Source: Candidatus Saccharicenans sp.
GTDB taxonomy: Bacteria > Acidobacteriota > Aminicenantia > Aminicenantales > Saccharicenantaceae
Assembly: GCA_030017715.1 (NCBI GenBank)
Contig: JASEIU010000003.1
Coordinates: 248,001 to 312,000 of the forward strand
Direction of reading: 5' to 3'
Length of the DNA stretch: 64,000 nucleotides
Part shown: positions 1 through 9,320 of the stretch, piece after piece
Numbering within the stretch: the first letter of the stretch is position 1
Layout of the letters: every line of letters begins with the position of its first letter
Translations under genes and position numbers: made by a program
Notes under the pieces: model-generated
Database searches by the model: none
What the model was told of the DNA's origin: nothing
What the model saw: only the letters and a program-made list of their open reading frames with translations

Positions 1-307
1 CCGGAGCAGACGGCGGGGCGTCGCGATCTTCGCGTCCGAAAAAAATCGGATATTTTGATGGGTTGAAAAAGGCGGTGTTTTCTCCGAAATATCCAGGACC
101 GAGGCCTGGCCGGCAAATCCCACTTGAGCAACAGGACTTTCTATTCTTATCATTATCAGGCTTATTGCCTGCAGGCCAATGTTTTATTGACGTCGGAACA
201 ATGAGCCTCTCCGGTGCAGCCGGGCCAGCAGAGAGAATAAGAATGGTTAAATTACCCTGGCCCAGCTCAATTTACGAAGAACTTCCGGGGAAACCAAACG
301 TATATAA

Positions 308-628
308 AAAGATAAGAACATTTTTGAAGCCTATTATGGCTGTAGAAGAAAGGGCCGGACGGACACGAGGGCCAGTGCAGACAACCGCCTCGGACTCAGG
401 CTCAACAGAAGCGGAAAGGTTATTGAGGTCGCTGGCCATTATTCATCAACTCCCGGAAAATTAAAAGATATCCGGGAGATAAGAGAGGTCTCCACTTTGC
501 TGGAAGAAATTAGCTCCGGTTGCGTCATATTTAATGATGAGTATTTTCCTGTTATTTTCAAATTTTCCACCTGGCCAGGCAATGAGTCTTTCCTTGAAAA
601 TACTATAAATAACTGGAGGTTTAAATGA
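308..628 (+). pseudogene. Open frame without ATG that ends in an ATGA overlap with the M28 gene; possible 3' part of a frameshifted gene
   Basis: Frame read by eye: ...NRLGLRLNRSGKVIEVAGHYSSTPGKLKDIREIREVSTLLEEISSGCVIFNDEYFPVIFKFSTWPGNESFLENTINNWRFK*; the TGA at 626-628 overlaps the ATG at 625. Confidence 0.35.
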
Positions 629-2484
629 AAAAGCGCCTGTTACCTGTTTTCTTGGTGGCAGCGGTTCTTATGGCTTTTTCCCTCTCCCTGGCTCAGATGC
701 CGCCCCAGCAGCAGATGAAGCCGGAAGAGGTCAAAAGAGCCCTGAACCTGGTTTCCAAGCCTGAACCTGTTCCCGAAAAGTACAAGGCCGGTTTTGAGTC
801 CATAACCGCCCGGGATACTCTGTCCATGCTCAACTATCTGGCCTCTGACTGGATGGAAGGCCGGGATACCGGCAGCCGGGGTTATGCTGTGGCCGCCGAT
901 TACGTGGTTTCCCTGTTTAAGATGTGGGGAGTTAAGCCGGGCGGGGATGTCCCAAGAGCGGATATCAACATCGCTCGGGCTATGGCCGGTCAGACATCAA
1001 GGCAGGCTATGTCCATGGAGCGGAGCTATTTCCAGGAATTCACCCTGAAAGAAATCACCGACAGCCAGACTTCTCTCCGGGTGGAAATTTCCCGCGGCGG
1101 CTTCAATAAATCCAGGACTTTTGAAAGCGGAGTCGACTTCATGAACACCCTGTCTTCCGACGAAGACGTCAGCGGGCCGGTGGTCTTTGCCGGTTATGGA
1201 ATCAAGGAACCGTCGATCGGCTGGGACGAACTTAAGGGACTGAGCCTGAAGGATAAGATCGTCCTGGTCCTGAGCGACGCCCCTGGTAAAGATGACCCGA
1301 ATTCTCCTTTCAATAAGAATAAAGAACTCAAAGAAAAGTTTTTTCCTCAGGGTCCCCAGGCCATGCAGGCTCTGATGAGGAGAATGGGCCGGGGTGGTTT
1401 CAATAAACTGGAAGAAATTTACAAGCAGCAACCGGCGGCGGTGTTAATGGTTCAGAATACCGGAAAGGATTCCGACATTTACAACATGCTGACTGCGGCT
1501 CAGAACCGTCAGCCTGACGATTCCCGGCCGATCATCAAGAGGCCCAGAACAAGAATGGTCATCCCGGGAGGGCGCGATTCGATGGAAGGAATGATGGGGC
1601 TGAGCCGGGTGCCCACCCTGACCATCACCAGGGAAATGGCCAATTTAATCTTAGAAAACAGCGGCCAAACGATCGACGAACTGAAGAAAGCTATCGAGAG
1701 CACCTACAAACCTGCTTCAAGAGAGATTCCGGGCGCTCGGGTCAGCATCAATTCCACCGTTAAGGCCAATCTGATCAGGACGATGAATGTCATCGGCTAT
1801 ATTGAAGGTTCCGACCCGAAGCTCAAGGACGAATATTTTGTGGTCGGTGCGCATTTTGACCATACCGGAAAATGGGAAGATTACATATTCAACGGCTCCG
1901 ACGATAACGCCTCGGGCTCAGTTGGAGTTATGGCTATTGCCAGAGCAATGGCTCTCAATCCGGTTAAGCCCAGAAGAAGCGTCGTCTTCTGCCTGTGGAC
2001 GGGCGAGGAAAAGGGACTTCTGGGCAGCAGATATTATGTCCAGAATCCCACTTTCCCGATGGATAAAACCGTTGGCTACCTGAACTACGACATGATCAGC
2101 CGGCCGTTTGATGAGCAGACCTTTGCCAGGTATGCAAATATGTTCAAGGTTAAGGGAGTGGAAGACCTGGTCCAGCAAATCAGGCCGGCTTATTTTGTTA
2201 CCGTCAATGCCACCAAGGATTCGGGCTTTTACGAGATTCAGCAGGAGATGAATAAATACGTCGGGCTGGACCTGTTTGTGCGCGAACCGGAACTGGGACA
2301 GGGCGGCGGCGGTTCGGACCATTCGTCTTTTGCGGCCGTCAAGAAGCCGTATGTTTATTATATGACGGCCATGCATCCGGACTATCATCAGACCAGCGAC
2401 AGCCCGGATAAGGCTTCGGGCGAGCTGCTCAGCCGGGTGATCAAGCTGGGCTACCTGAGCGTCTTTGCCTTCGCCGACAAATAA
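625..2484 (+). CDS. Secreted M28 family metallopeptidase (PA-domain aminopeptidase type)
   Basis: Signal peptide; GAHFDHTG...NGSDDNASG...WTGEEKGLLGS...SDHSSF motifs typical of M28. Confidence 0.93.
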   Translation: MKKRLLPVFLVAAVLMAFSLSLAQMPPQQQMKPEEVKRALNLVSKPEPVPEKYKAGFESITARDTLSMLNYLASDWMEGRDTGSRGYAVAADYVVSLFKMWGVKPGGDVPRADINIARAMAGQTSRQAMSMERSYFQEFTLKEITDSQTSLRVEISRGGFNKSRTFESGVDFMNTLSSDEDVSGPVVFAGYGIKEPSIGWDELKGLSLKDKIVLVLSDAPGKDDPNSPFNKNKELKEKFFPQGPQAMQALMRRMGRGGFNKLEEIYKQQPAAVLMVQNTGKDSDIYNMLTAAQNRQPDDSRPIIKRPRTRMVIPGGRDSMEGMMGLSRVPTLTITREMANLILENSGQTIDELKKAIESTYKPASREIPGARVSINSTVKANLIRTMNVIGYIEGSDPKLKDEYFVVGAHFDHTGKWEDYIFNGSDDNASGSVGVMAIARAMALNPVKPRRSVVFCLWTGEEKGLLGSRYYVQNPTFPMDKTVGYLNYDMISRPFDEQTFARYANMFKVKGVEDLVQQIRPAYFVTVNATKDSGFYEIQQEMNKYVGLDLFVREPELGQGGGGSDHSSFAAVKKPYVYYMTAMHPDYHQTSDSPDKASGELLSRVIKLGYLSVFAFADK

Positions 2485-2540
2485 AAGAGGGGACACCTGC
2501 TGGTGTCCCCTCTTTAGTGGGGACACTAAGAGATGTCCCC
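2484..2540. repeat. Tandem pair of REP-like palindromes, 30-bp pitch
   Basis: AAAGAGGGGACACC-TGCT-GGTGTCCCCTCTTT (14-bp perfect stem, 2484-2515), then GGGGACACTAAGAGATGTCCCC (2519-2540). Confidence 0.95.
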
Positions 2541-3176
2541 TTTTCGGGCTAAGATTCTTATCCCAAGTTCAGTTTCTATCCTTCTTAAGAAAAGCTCGCT
2601 GCCCAGAGGTTTGCCATTGCTGTTATTCTCCTGGAAGGTTCTTAAATCATGCTCGCACTCTGTTTCACTCAGGTAGCTCTGCCAGTCTTGAACTTTATAG
2701 GCCAGCGGTAGCGGGCTTAAAACCAAATCCTTATTTCCCATGATATGAGCCCTGGCACTTGACCACTTATAATCTTCCGCCCGCTTCACAAGACCGGCTC
2801 TAACTGGATTTCGTTCGATATACCGCATACAGCGATAAAGATATGTTTCGTCCATTGGATAGGAAATAAAACGTCCCTGCCAGAGATGGCCCTTCCAATT
2901 ATTCCTGATGTTGATAATAAGGCTATATTTTTTATGAGTCTCAGAAATGGCCCTTCTCAGGCTCGCACCATCTTCAGGAACGGCAATTATATGAACATGA
3001 TTATCCATAAGGCAATAACACCAGATTTTTACTCTTTCGAGACGGGATTTATGGTTCAATATTTCTAGATACAATTGTTTATCATCTTCAGTGAAAAAGA
3101 CCTTTTGATTCCGATTACCCCGCTGGATAATGTGATGAGGTGCGTTCGGAAATATTATCCTTCTGGTCCTTGGCAT
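2526..3176 (-). CDS. REP-associated tyrosine transposase (RAYT, Y1_Tnp / IS200-like)
   Basis: PHHIIQRGNRNQKVFF, DNHVHIIAVPE (HUH) and RYIERNPVRAGLV, typical of the TnpA_REP family; flanked by the same palindromes on both sides. Confidence 0.93.
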   Translation of the reverse strand: MPRTRRIIFPNAPHHIIQRGNRNQKVFFTEDDKQLYLEILNHKSRLERVKIWCYCLMDNHVHIIAVPEDGASLRRAISETHKKYSLIINIRNNWKGHLWQGRFISYPMDETYLYRCMRYIERNPVRAGLVKRAEDYKWSSARAHIMGNKDLVLSPLPLAYKVQDWQSYLSETECEHDLRTFQENNSNGKPLGSELFLRRIETELGIRILARKGDIS

Positions 3177-3234
3177 AGCACATAATAAGACGAAGGAAAT
3201 TTGTTCTCTTTATCACCGTTATGGAACTTTTTTC

Positions 3235-3256
3235 GGGGACACCTGCAGGTGTCCCC
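3235..3256. repeat. REP-like perfect palindrome upstream of the RAYT
   Basis: GGGGACACCTGCAGGTGTCCCC. Confidence 0.95.
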
Positions 3257-3261
3257 TCTTT

Positions 3262-5988
3262 TTAAAGGTTGAAGCGGTAGGAAAATTTCACCAGGAAGAT
3301 GTTGTCGCCGGGGGCCGTGAACAAGTTCCCCAGGTCACGCCACAGCGATAGCTGGCCCGGATAGCTGAAATCGGCCCGGTTCTGCGTCCAGACCAGATAC
3401 AACAGCGACCCCGGCCGGTACTCCCATCTCAGGACCACCGTTCCCCGCATCGATTTATAATTAAAATCCGGATTGGCCAGGTAAAAAGAAGCAGCCGGCC
3501 CTAAGCCGTCCGGGTCAACCAGATACTGGCCGTCCTCTTCCACTATGGTTGAGCCGCCTTCTCCGAACACCAGATAATCGTAAGCCCTCGGCCGGTTTAG
3601 CTGCTTGAACCGGTCATATTTCCCCACGGCGATAAAAGGCTGGAGATAAGCCTGCAGGCTCAGAGTCGGAGTAAAGATCCAGTTGACCCTGATCTCGCTG
3701 GCCACAATCCTCTGGTCGATCCGTCCGAAAATGTACCGCACCCCGTAAGTTTCGACCATCAGCGGATCCACCACCTTTTTTACCCACTGGGTTTCGTTCT
3801 TCGAAAAGCCGATCATCGGCCCGACCGACAGACTCAGGTTGGTTCTCGGTTTCCAGCGCACCGAAAAATTGGCCATCCATTCGCTGGAATCATGCTGAGT
3901 CCACTGATAGGAAAAATTTCCCTGCAGCACCACCGGTTTCCGGGAATCGCTATTTAAGAACAGCTGGTGGATCATACCAGACGGAGTCAGGGCCAGGGGG
4001 CCGCCCCGCGTCAGTCGATTGCTCAAAGCTTCGGGCACAAAGATTAAGGTATATTCAAAATTCCACCAGTTTTTCAGAAGACCCTGAAAGTCGGCCGCCG
4101 CGCAGGTAAACGTCCGATTGCCACCGAAATCGTATTGAACCGAACCCCCGGCTATGGCCGTCCACTGCCTGAATAATTTGCCCGGTTTAGTCCACTGATA
4201 GCCATAAAGCCCCATGACATCAAACAGGTCCGAGCCTGAACTCTGAAAGCCTATATCGTTGGGGTCAAATCCCGGAGACAGGGCCCCGGCCGAAACCAAA
4301 AACAGGTGGTGTCCCTGCTGCCTGGCCAGCTTCAACTGCCCGGCCCAGCCATTAAGGCTGGTGGCCTCGGGATTCAGGCTGACATGGGTTGCGTCCGGCC
4401 TCTGGAAATAATGCATTGACGATTGCTGCAAGCGGTAGATATCTTCCTGGCTCCCCTGGATGAAAGTCCCGCCCAGCCAGCCGCCGACCACCCAGGTTCT
4501 CTTTTTATCCAGGAATGACCAGCCGTCCATGGCCAGGCTGAATGCTCGTTTGTTGAGAAGGCCTGACAGTGTTTCGCTGTCGAGGTCCCTGACCACTCCC
4601 GTGGCCATAAAACCTATTCCCTGCTGACCGTCCTTGATTTCTTTCTGGGCTCGAAGAACTCCGTAATAAGATAGCGGCTCGACTTCGTCGCTGTATCTCT
4701 GTTCCAGGTCATCGACCGTGGCAAATTCCCGCCCGGTCACGGCGCTGATGAAACCGACATTCCAGCCCGAGCCCATCTTTCCCGTCAGTTTGAAAGCCCC
4801 GAGTATGGTCGTCCGGTCCGGAAAATTGACATATCCATCATGAACCGGATAACCCTGCGGCGCCCGCCCTATCCTGCGGCTGTAGAAGAAACGAGGGTTG
4901 GGCCAGTTGATGTTGGCGTTTATGTAAACGCCGCCGCGCCCGAAGTGATTAAACATCGAAGCACCCTCGATAAAGAACGGCCTCTTTTCCTGATAATAGG
5001 TTTCATAAGCGCTGAGGTTTATAACAGCCGGGTCAACTTCCACCTGTCCGAAATCCGGGTTGATGCTGACATCGAGGTTGAGGTTGCTCTTCAAACCGAT
5101 CTTCATATCAAACCCGGCATTGCCCAGGTATCTATGGCCGGTCTCAAAAGGATTTCCGGGTTCGGCCGGGCGAAACTGGGCCTGCCCCACGGAATAGGGA
5201 TAGAGCTCCACCCGCCGACCGGGGCTGATATTCTCTATGCCTTCCAGGCGAGCAAACCGGGAGACATAGGCCGCATCTTCTTTCGGCACCCAGGCAAAGG
5301 CCAGTTTTTCCTGTTTGCGTTTTATCGTCCGCTGGAAATTCACTCCCCAGATGTAACTGTCCTTTCGGGGAAAACGAAGCTGGTTAAACGGAATTTTCAT
5401 CTCCAGCGTCCAGCCGTCAGCCACCCGGGCCGCCCTGGCTTCCCAGATTCCGTCCCAGCTTTCATCCTCGCCGACATCGTTGAACAGGACTTCATCCACG
5501 ATGGACCCGGAAGGATTCACTCCGAACAGAAAACCGCTCCGCCGGTCAAAATAGGGATCGACGGCAAAGAAAAACCAATCCGACTCAACGAAGGAATCGC
5601 GGCGGCCCAGCAGGCCGATTATGCCTTTCGGGTCTGAGTCGTGACAGTAAGCAGCCACGTAAAGGTTAGCTTCGTCATAGGCCACCCAGACTTCCGTCTT
5701 CTCTGAAGCCGGGGCGCCATCTACCGGGTCGCGCTGGAGAAAATCGTTGGCCGGTTCGCCGGATTTCCAGATTTCTTCCTCCAGCAGGCCATCAAGCTTT
5801 ACGGGTTGACTTAACCTTATGGCCCTGACCACTTTCTGCTCCTGAGCTTTTTTCAGGGCTTCTTTATCGATTTCAGCCGGCCTGGCATTATCCTTTCCTG
5901 TAACCGCTGCCCCCAGACCAGCTGAACTCAAGAAAACAACCAGGGCCAGAATGATTATGATTGCGGTAATAATTGCTTTTTTAATCAT
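3262..5988 (-). CDS. CBM9-like / DUF5916 outer-membrane protein
   Basis: N-terminal KLDGLLEEEIWKSGEP...WVAYDEANLYVAAYCHDSD and C-terminal beta-barrel pattern; paralogue of 19625-22477. Start at 5988 chosen for its RBS; the ORF extends to 6000. Confidence 0.85.
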   Translation of the reverse strand: MIKKAIITAIIIILALVVFLSSAGLGAAVTGKDNARPAEIDKEALKKAQEQKVVRAIRLSQPVKLDGLLEEEIWKSGEPANDFLQRDPVDGAPASEKTEVWVAYDEANLYVAAYCHDSDPKGIIGLLGRRDSFVESDWFFFAVDPYFDRRSGFLFGVNPSGSIVDEVLFNDVGEDESWDGIWEARAARVADGWTLEMKIPFNQLRFPRKDSYIWGVNFQRTIKRKQEKLAFAWVPKEDAAYVSRFARLEGIENISPGRRVELYPYSVGQAQFRPAEPGNPFETGHRYLGNAGFDMKIGLKSNLNLDVSINPDFGQVEVDPAVINLSAYETYYQEKRPFFIEGASMFNHFGRGGVYINANINWPNPRFFYSRRIGRAPQGYPVHDGYVNFPDRTTILGAFKLTGKMGSGWNVGFISAVTGREFATVDDLEQRYSDEVEPLSYYGVLRAQKEIKDGQQGIGFMATGVVRDLDSETLSGLLNKRAFSLAMDGWSFLDKKRTWVVGGWLGGTFIQGSQEDIYRLQQSSMHYFQRPDATHVSLNPEATSLNGWAGQLKLARQQGHHLFLVSAGALSPGFDPNDIGFQSSGSDLFDVMGLYGYQWTKPGKLFRQWTAIAGGSVQYDFGGNRTFTCAAADFQGLLKNWWNFEYTLIFVPEALSNRLTRGGPLALTPSGMIHQLFLNSDSRKPVVLQGNFSYQWTQHDSSEWMANFSVRWKPRTNLSLSVGPMIGFSKNETQWVKKVVDPLMVETYGVRYIFGRIDQRIVASEIRVNWIFTPTLSLQAYLQPFIAVGKYDRFKQLNRPRAYDYLVFGEGGSTIVEEDGQYLVDPDGLGPAASFYLANPDFNYKSMRGTVVLRWEYRPGSLLYLVWTQNRADFSYPGQLSLWRDLGNLFTAPGDNIFLVKFSYRFNL

Positions 5989-6134
5989 ATCTAACTCCAT
6001 CCTTTATAAAATTCGGGACAACTTGTATATTTCCCTATCACTTTTATTGCGATCATATAGTTTTCCTTTTCGACCATCTCAGTCATCATCTCTATTAACG
6101 AAAATTGGCCCCACAAAGTTCACTCAAGACAACA

Positions 6135-6366
6135 GGGGACATCTTAAACTGTCCCCGATTATGAGGGGACAGTTTATAGTGTCCCCGACCTTCCTCCCTT
6201 CTTTTCCCCATATAGAATGGCATGAAAATTGTCGTCAAAGGGGACACCGTACGATGTCCCCTTTTGGTATGATAAAAGGCAGTTATTTCCTCCTGTGGCT
6301 TTACTGAGCGAGGCGGGGACACTCTTAGGTGTCCCCGAAAAATTGGGGACAGTGCAGGGTGTCCCC
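6135..6366. repeat. Five-hairpin composite REP element, copy 1
   Basis: Palindromes begin at 6135, 6165, 6240, 6315 and 6345 (offsets 0/30/105/180/210); CCCCATATA box in the first spacer. Confidence 0.93.
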
Positions 6367-6412
6367 TTGTTATGAGCCGATTACGGTGCGGTTTCGCCCT
6401 GATTCCTTGGCT

Positions 6413-7741
6413 TTATATATAAAGGGCAGCATCGGCCTGGTGAATCAGACCCGGCAGGTCGCTGACTTTATCAGATGGAAAGCTGGCCACGCCGGCGCTC
6501 AAGGTAATTTTCAGGTCGAACGACCCGTACTGCAGCCGCAGGGTTTCGGCTTTGTTCCGCAATTTTTCCATAATCTGATAGGCATCAACCGCCGAAGCTC
6601 CATTAAACACCAGAAGAAATTCTTCCCCGCCAAATCTTATCACCAGGTCGGAGACGCGAATATTCTGGGCAAAAAGTCCGGCCAGGGTCTTCAAGACGAA
6701 GTCTCCGGCTTGATGCCCGTAGGTGTCATTAATCTTCTTAAAATGGTCTAAATCCACCATGGCCACCGACAGCGGCATCCGGTAACGCTTCGACCTCTCA
6801 AATTCTTCAGTCATTCGCCTCAGTCCGAATCTCCGGTTCAACACTCCCGTCAGTTCGTCAATGGCCGCCATTACCTCCAGCCTTTTCATGATCATAGCAT
6901 TGTAAATAAACGGGGTGGCCTGCATTATAAAATTTCTGGCTTCCGGGGCGGCAAAACCTCGCTTAAAAGGTTCTCTGGACAGCAGACCGCAAACCCCGAC
7001 CTCTTCATTCCTGTATTTAAGAGGAATCAAAGCTATATGTCGCGGGTCAAGCAGGCCCACGCCAATGTGCAGATGTATAGCCTCCCCCTCGATCCCCGAC
7101 ACCACCACCGGCCATTCCTGCTTCATTAGCTCGAGCCAGTAGGCTTCTTGAATCTGTTCTCTGTTTATCTCCACCGACTGGCTTTTGACCAGCCTCATCT
7201 CACCTCTCTCCAGCACCAGCAGAAAACTGCCCTGTCCCCCAAAATACTCGCTGAATGCTTCCAGCACCACCCTGGCCACCTCTTCCAGTTTGAGGTCGCG
7301 TTTCAGCCTGTCGAGGAAGCTATTGGTTGTCCTTTCCACCTCGACAAAATTGGCCACCGAAGAAATCAGGTTATTAAAATCCCCCGAAATTTTACCTAAG
7401 ATGTCGGCCGAGGAAGCATCCACCAGACAATCCTCCATCCGGCAGCTGCCTTCAGCCGGGCTATTCCTGTGGCGCTCCAGCTTTTCGCTGAAAAGCTGCA
7501 TCCTCGCCGCCAGATTGGAAAGAAACCGATATACCACTCCGCGAAAAATAAAATAATTGCAGAGGCCAACGATTAATCCCGCCAGGACGCACATTGAAAA
7601 ATAGAGCGGCGTCAGTACCCTGGAAGCCGGCAATTTAAGAAGCCAGAGAGAAAAGAAGGGAAAGATCAACCCCATCAGCAATCCAAAACCCAGCATAAAA
7701 AACAACTGGTCCCTGACAACACTCCCGGTAAGGCTTTTCAT
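6413..7741 (-). CDS. Membrane GAF-like/GGDEF diguanylate cyclase with apparently frameshifted C-terminus
   Basis: DELTGVLNRRFG...DLDHFKKINDTYGHQAGD...RFGGEEFLLVF; RBS before 7741; ORF ends ADAALYI* at a TATATATA tract. Confidence 0.92.
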   Translation of the reverse strand: MKSLTGSVVRDQLFFMLGFGLLMGLIFPFFSLWLLKLPASRVLTPLYFSMCVLAGLIVGLCNYFIFRGVVYRFLSNLAARMQLFSEKLERHRNSPAEGSCRMEDCLVDASSADILGKISGDFNNLISSVANFVEVERTTNSFLDRLKRDLKLEEVARVVLEAFSEYFGGQGSFLLVLERGEMRLVKSQSVEINREQIQEAYWLELMKQEWPVVVSGIEGEAIHLHIGVGLLDPRHIALIPLKYRNEEVGVCGLLSREPFKRGFAAPEARNFIMQATPFIYNAMIMKRLEVMAAIDELTGVLNRRFGLRRMTEEFERSKRYRMPLSVAMVDLDHFKKINDTYGHQAGDFVLKTLAGLFAQNIRVSDLVIRFGGEEFLLVFNGASAVDAYQIMEKLRNKAETLRLQYGSFDLKITLSAGVASFPSDKVSDLPGLIHQADAALYI

Positions 7742-7795
7742 AATCCCCTCCCTCATTTTTAATTTATAGCATCAGGAAGATTATATTAAAAGCAA

Positions 7796-7816
7796 TGGAC
7801 ACCATAAAGTGTCCCC
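7796..7816. repeat. Degenerate REP-like palindrome
   Basis: TGGACACCATAAAGTGTCCCC. Confidence 0.7.
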
Positions 7817-7922
7817 TCTCACCGGACGTCAACAGACAAATTGCCTGACCAAAAAATAAGATCCCCAAAAAGCAGAAAAACGCCCCCCCAAACAAATTGA
7901 TGGGCCTGTTTATGTTCTCTGT

Positions 7923-9086
7923 CTAAGCGGCCAGATTCAGTTCCTGCCGTATCCGGCTGGCCAGCAGATTTTGCTTTCTCAGGTAAAGTCTGGCTGGCAG
8001 TCCAGTCCGGGAAACCATCCTGGCCATGATTTTAACTGCCTCTCGCCTGAAGGCCAGCGCTTCCTCCCTACCCCTGGAGAGAGTTTCGATTACGGCGTCT
8101 GCCAGGGCGTTGCCGGTTTCCATCTTCAAGCCTTCCTTGTTCATAACCCAATCCCCGCTGTTCAGAATCATTTCCAGGCGATTACGAATCTCGTTCTTAA
8201 TCCGGTTATAGGTCAGGTCTTCGGCGACCAGCCAGGCACTCCCCTTCTTTATCGACTCATAAAATTCTCGGAAATTATTGCCTCTGGCCACGGTAAATAT
8301 CCGACCTATATCGCCGGTGTGGGAATCTGTGCCGGCCGCCACCCCTTTGTTCTTCGAAGCCGCCAGCTCCAGCACCAGCCGGTTTAACTTTCCAATTCGT
8401 CCCAGGTTGTATTCGAGCACCGGGAACATCCCGGACAGTTCCGCTACTGCGGCCGGATTGAGCTTCTCCCCGGGTTCATGCCAGAAAGGGTGATTGAAGA
8501 TGAAGGGCAAATTCTCTTCCTTCAGGTACTCAACCAGCCTTTCAATATCCCCGGACGTCCCGGCAATTGTTTCTATTTCTGCAAATTGTTTCCTGTTCAG
8601 CATATAGACATTAAGATGGACCGTATGACCGACTTTCTTTCGGTCCAGGATTTTCACTTCAACCCCGGTCACCAGATCCTCTCTTGTCCAGCCGACCCGG
8701 TCGTAGGCATCCATAGTGTCATGGTCGGTAAAGCAAATGAAACTCATTCCTCGGGCTCTGGCCCTTTCATAGAGAACCAGCGGGTCAACTTCTCTGGTTG
8801 GGACCACGTCATAAGAATAGAAGGTGTGGACATGCAGGTCAGCCGCCTGCCAGCCCCCTTCTATCAGGCGAGTGGCTCTATCCCGGGTAATTATCCGGTT
8901 GCTTTGTAGACTATTATCGGTCATCTCATTTTCGGTCAGAAATTCAGTCGATCCGGCTCCGAGATCGCCGATTTTGCGCTCGCCCTGGCCCCGGAAATCC
9001 CGACTCCCGTTGCCTGGAAACCGTGTCGCCATTTGATTCTGAGCTTCCAGCCCTTTTATTTTTCCTGTTTCTGTTGCCAGTTTCAT
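7923..9086 (-). CDS. PHP-domain metal-dependent phosphoesterase-like protein
   Basis: DLHVHTFYSYD...ICFTDHDTMDAY...FNHPFWHEPG...AGTDSHTGDIG. Confidence 0.87.
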   Translation of the reverse strand: MKLATETGKIKGLEAQNQMATRFPGNGSRDFRGQGERKIGDLGAGSTEFLTENEMTDNSLQSNRIITRDRATRLIEGGWQAADLHVHTFYSYDVVPTREVDPLVLYERARARGMSFICFTDHDTMDAYDRVGWTREDLVTGVEVKILDRKKVGHTVHLNVYMLNRKQFAEIETIAGTSGDIERLVEYLKEENLPFIFNHPFWHEPGEKLNPAAVAELSGMFPVLEYNLGRIGKLNRLVLELAASKNKGVAAGTDSHTGDIGRIFTVARGNNFREFYESIKKGSAWLVAEDLTYNRIKNEIRNRLEMILNSGDWVMNKEGLKMETGNALADAVIETLSRGREEALAFRREAVKIMARMVSRTGLPARLYLRKQNLLASRIRQELNLAA

Positions 9087-9320
9087 TCTCGTTTTCTCTT
9101 TCCTTTTTCTTTTTTATCTATCGTCAGAGTAGCAAACCTGAATTAAAAAACCGGGTAAGATAGGTTAAAGTTCTGTTAAGAAAAAATGAGTGGGTTAACT
9201 TCAAGCCGGTAAATCAGGCGCCTCTCAAAGTGAGAATAATAGAGCCCTTGCCTTTTCAGTTAATTTTTATTAATCTGACCTGAGAATTATGATAGAAATT
9301 ATGGATCCGATATCGGAGTA

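Noticed and set aside
2484-2515. Classical Rho-independent terminators
   Set aside because: Stems are strong and placed 3' of genes, but most lack a downstream U-tract and occur in tandem; termination is kept as a hypothesis, not a call
4840-5637. 265-aa antisense ORF in the DUF5916 gene
   Set aside because: Shadow ORF from GC-biased coding; no recognisable domain
6095-6322. Small ORF on the composite repeat (MSPPRSVKPQ...RGHRTVSP...RGHYKLSP...)
   Set aside because: Periodic RGHxxxSP peptides are translations of the GGGGACAC...GTGTCCCC palindromes, not a gene. The same applies to 27376-27612, 27430-27681, 27434-27724, 32914-33183, 32966-33205, 10360-10554, 10385-10768 and 10572-10940
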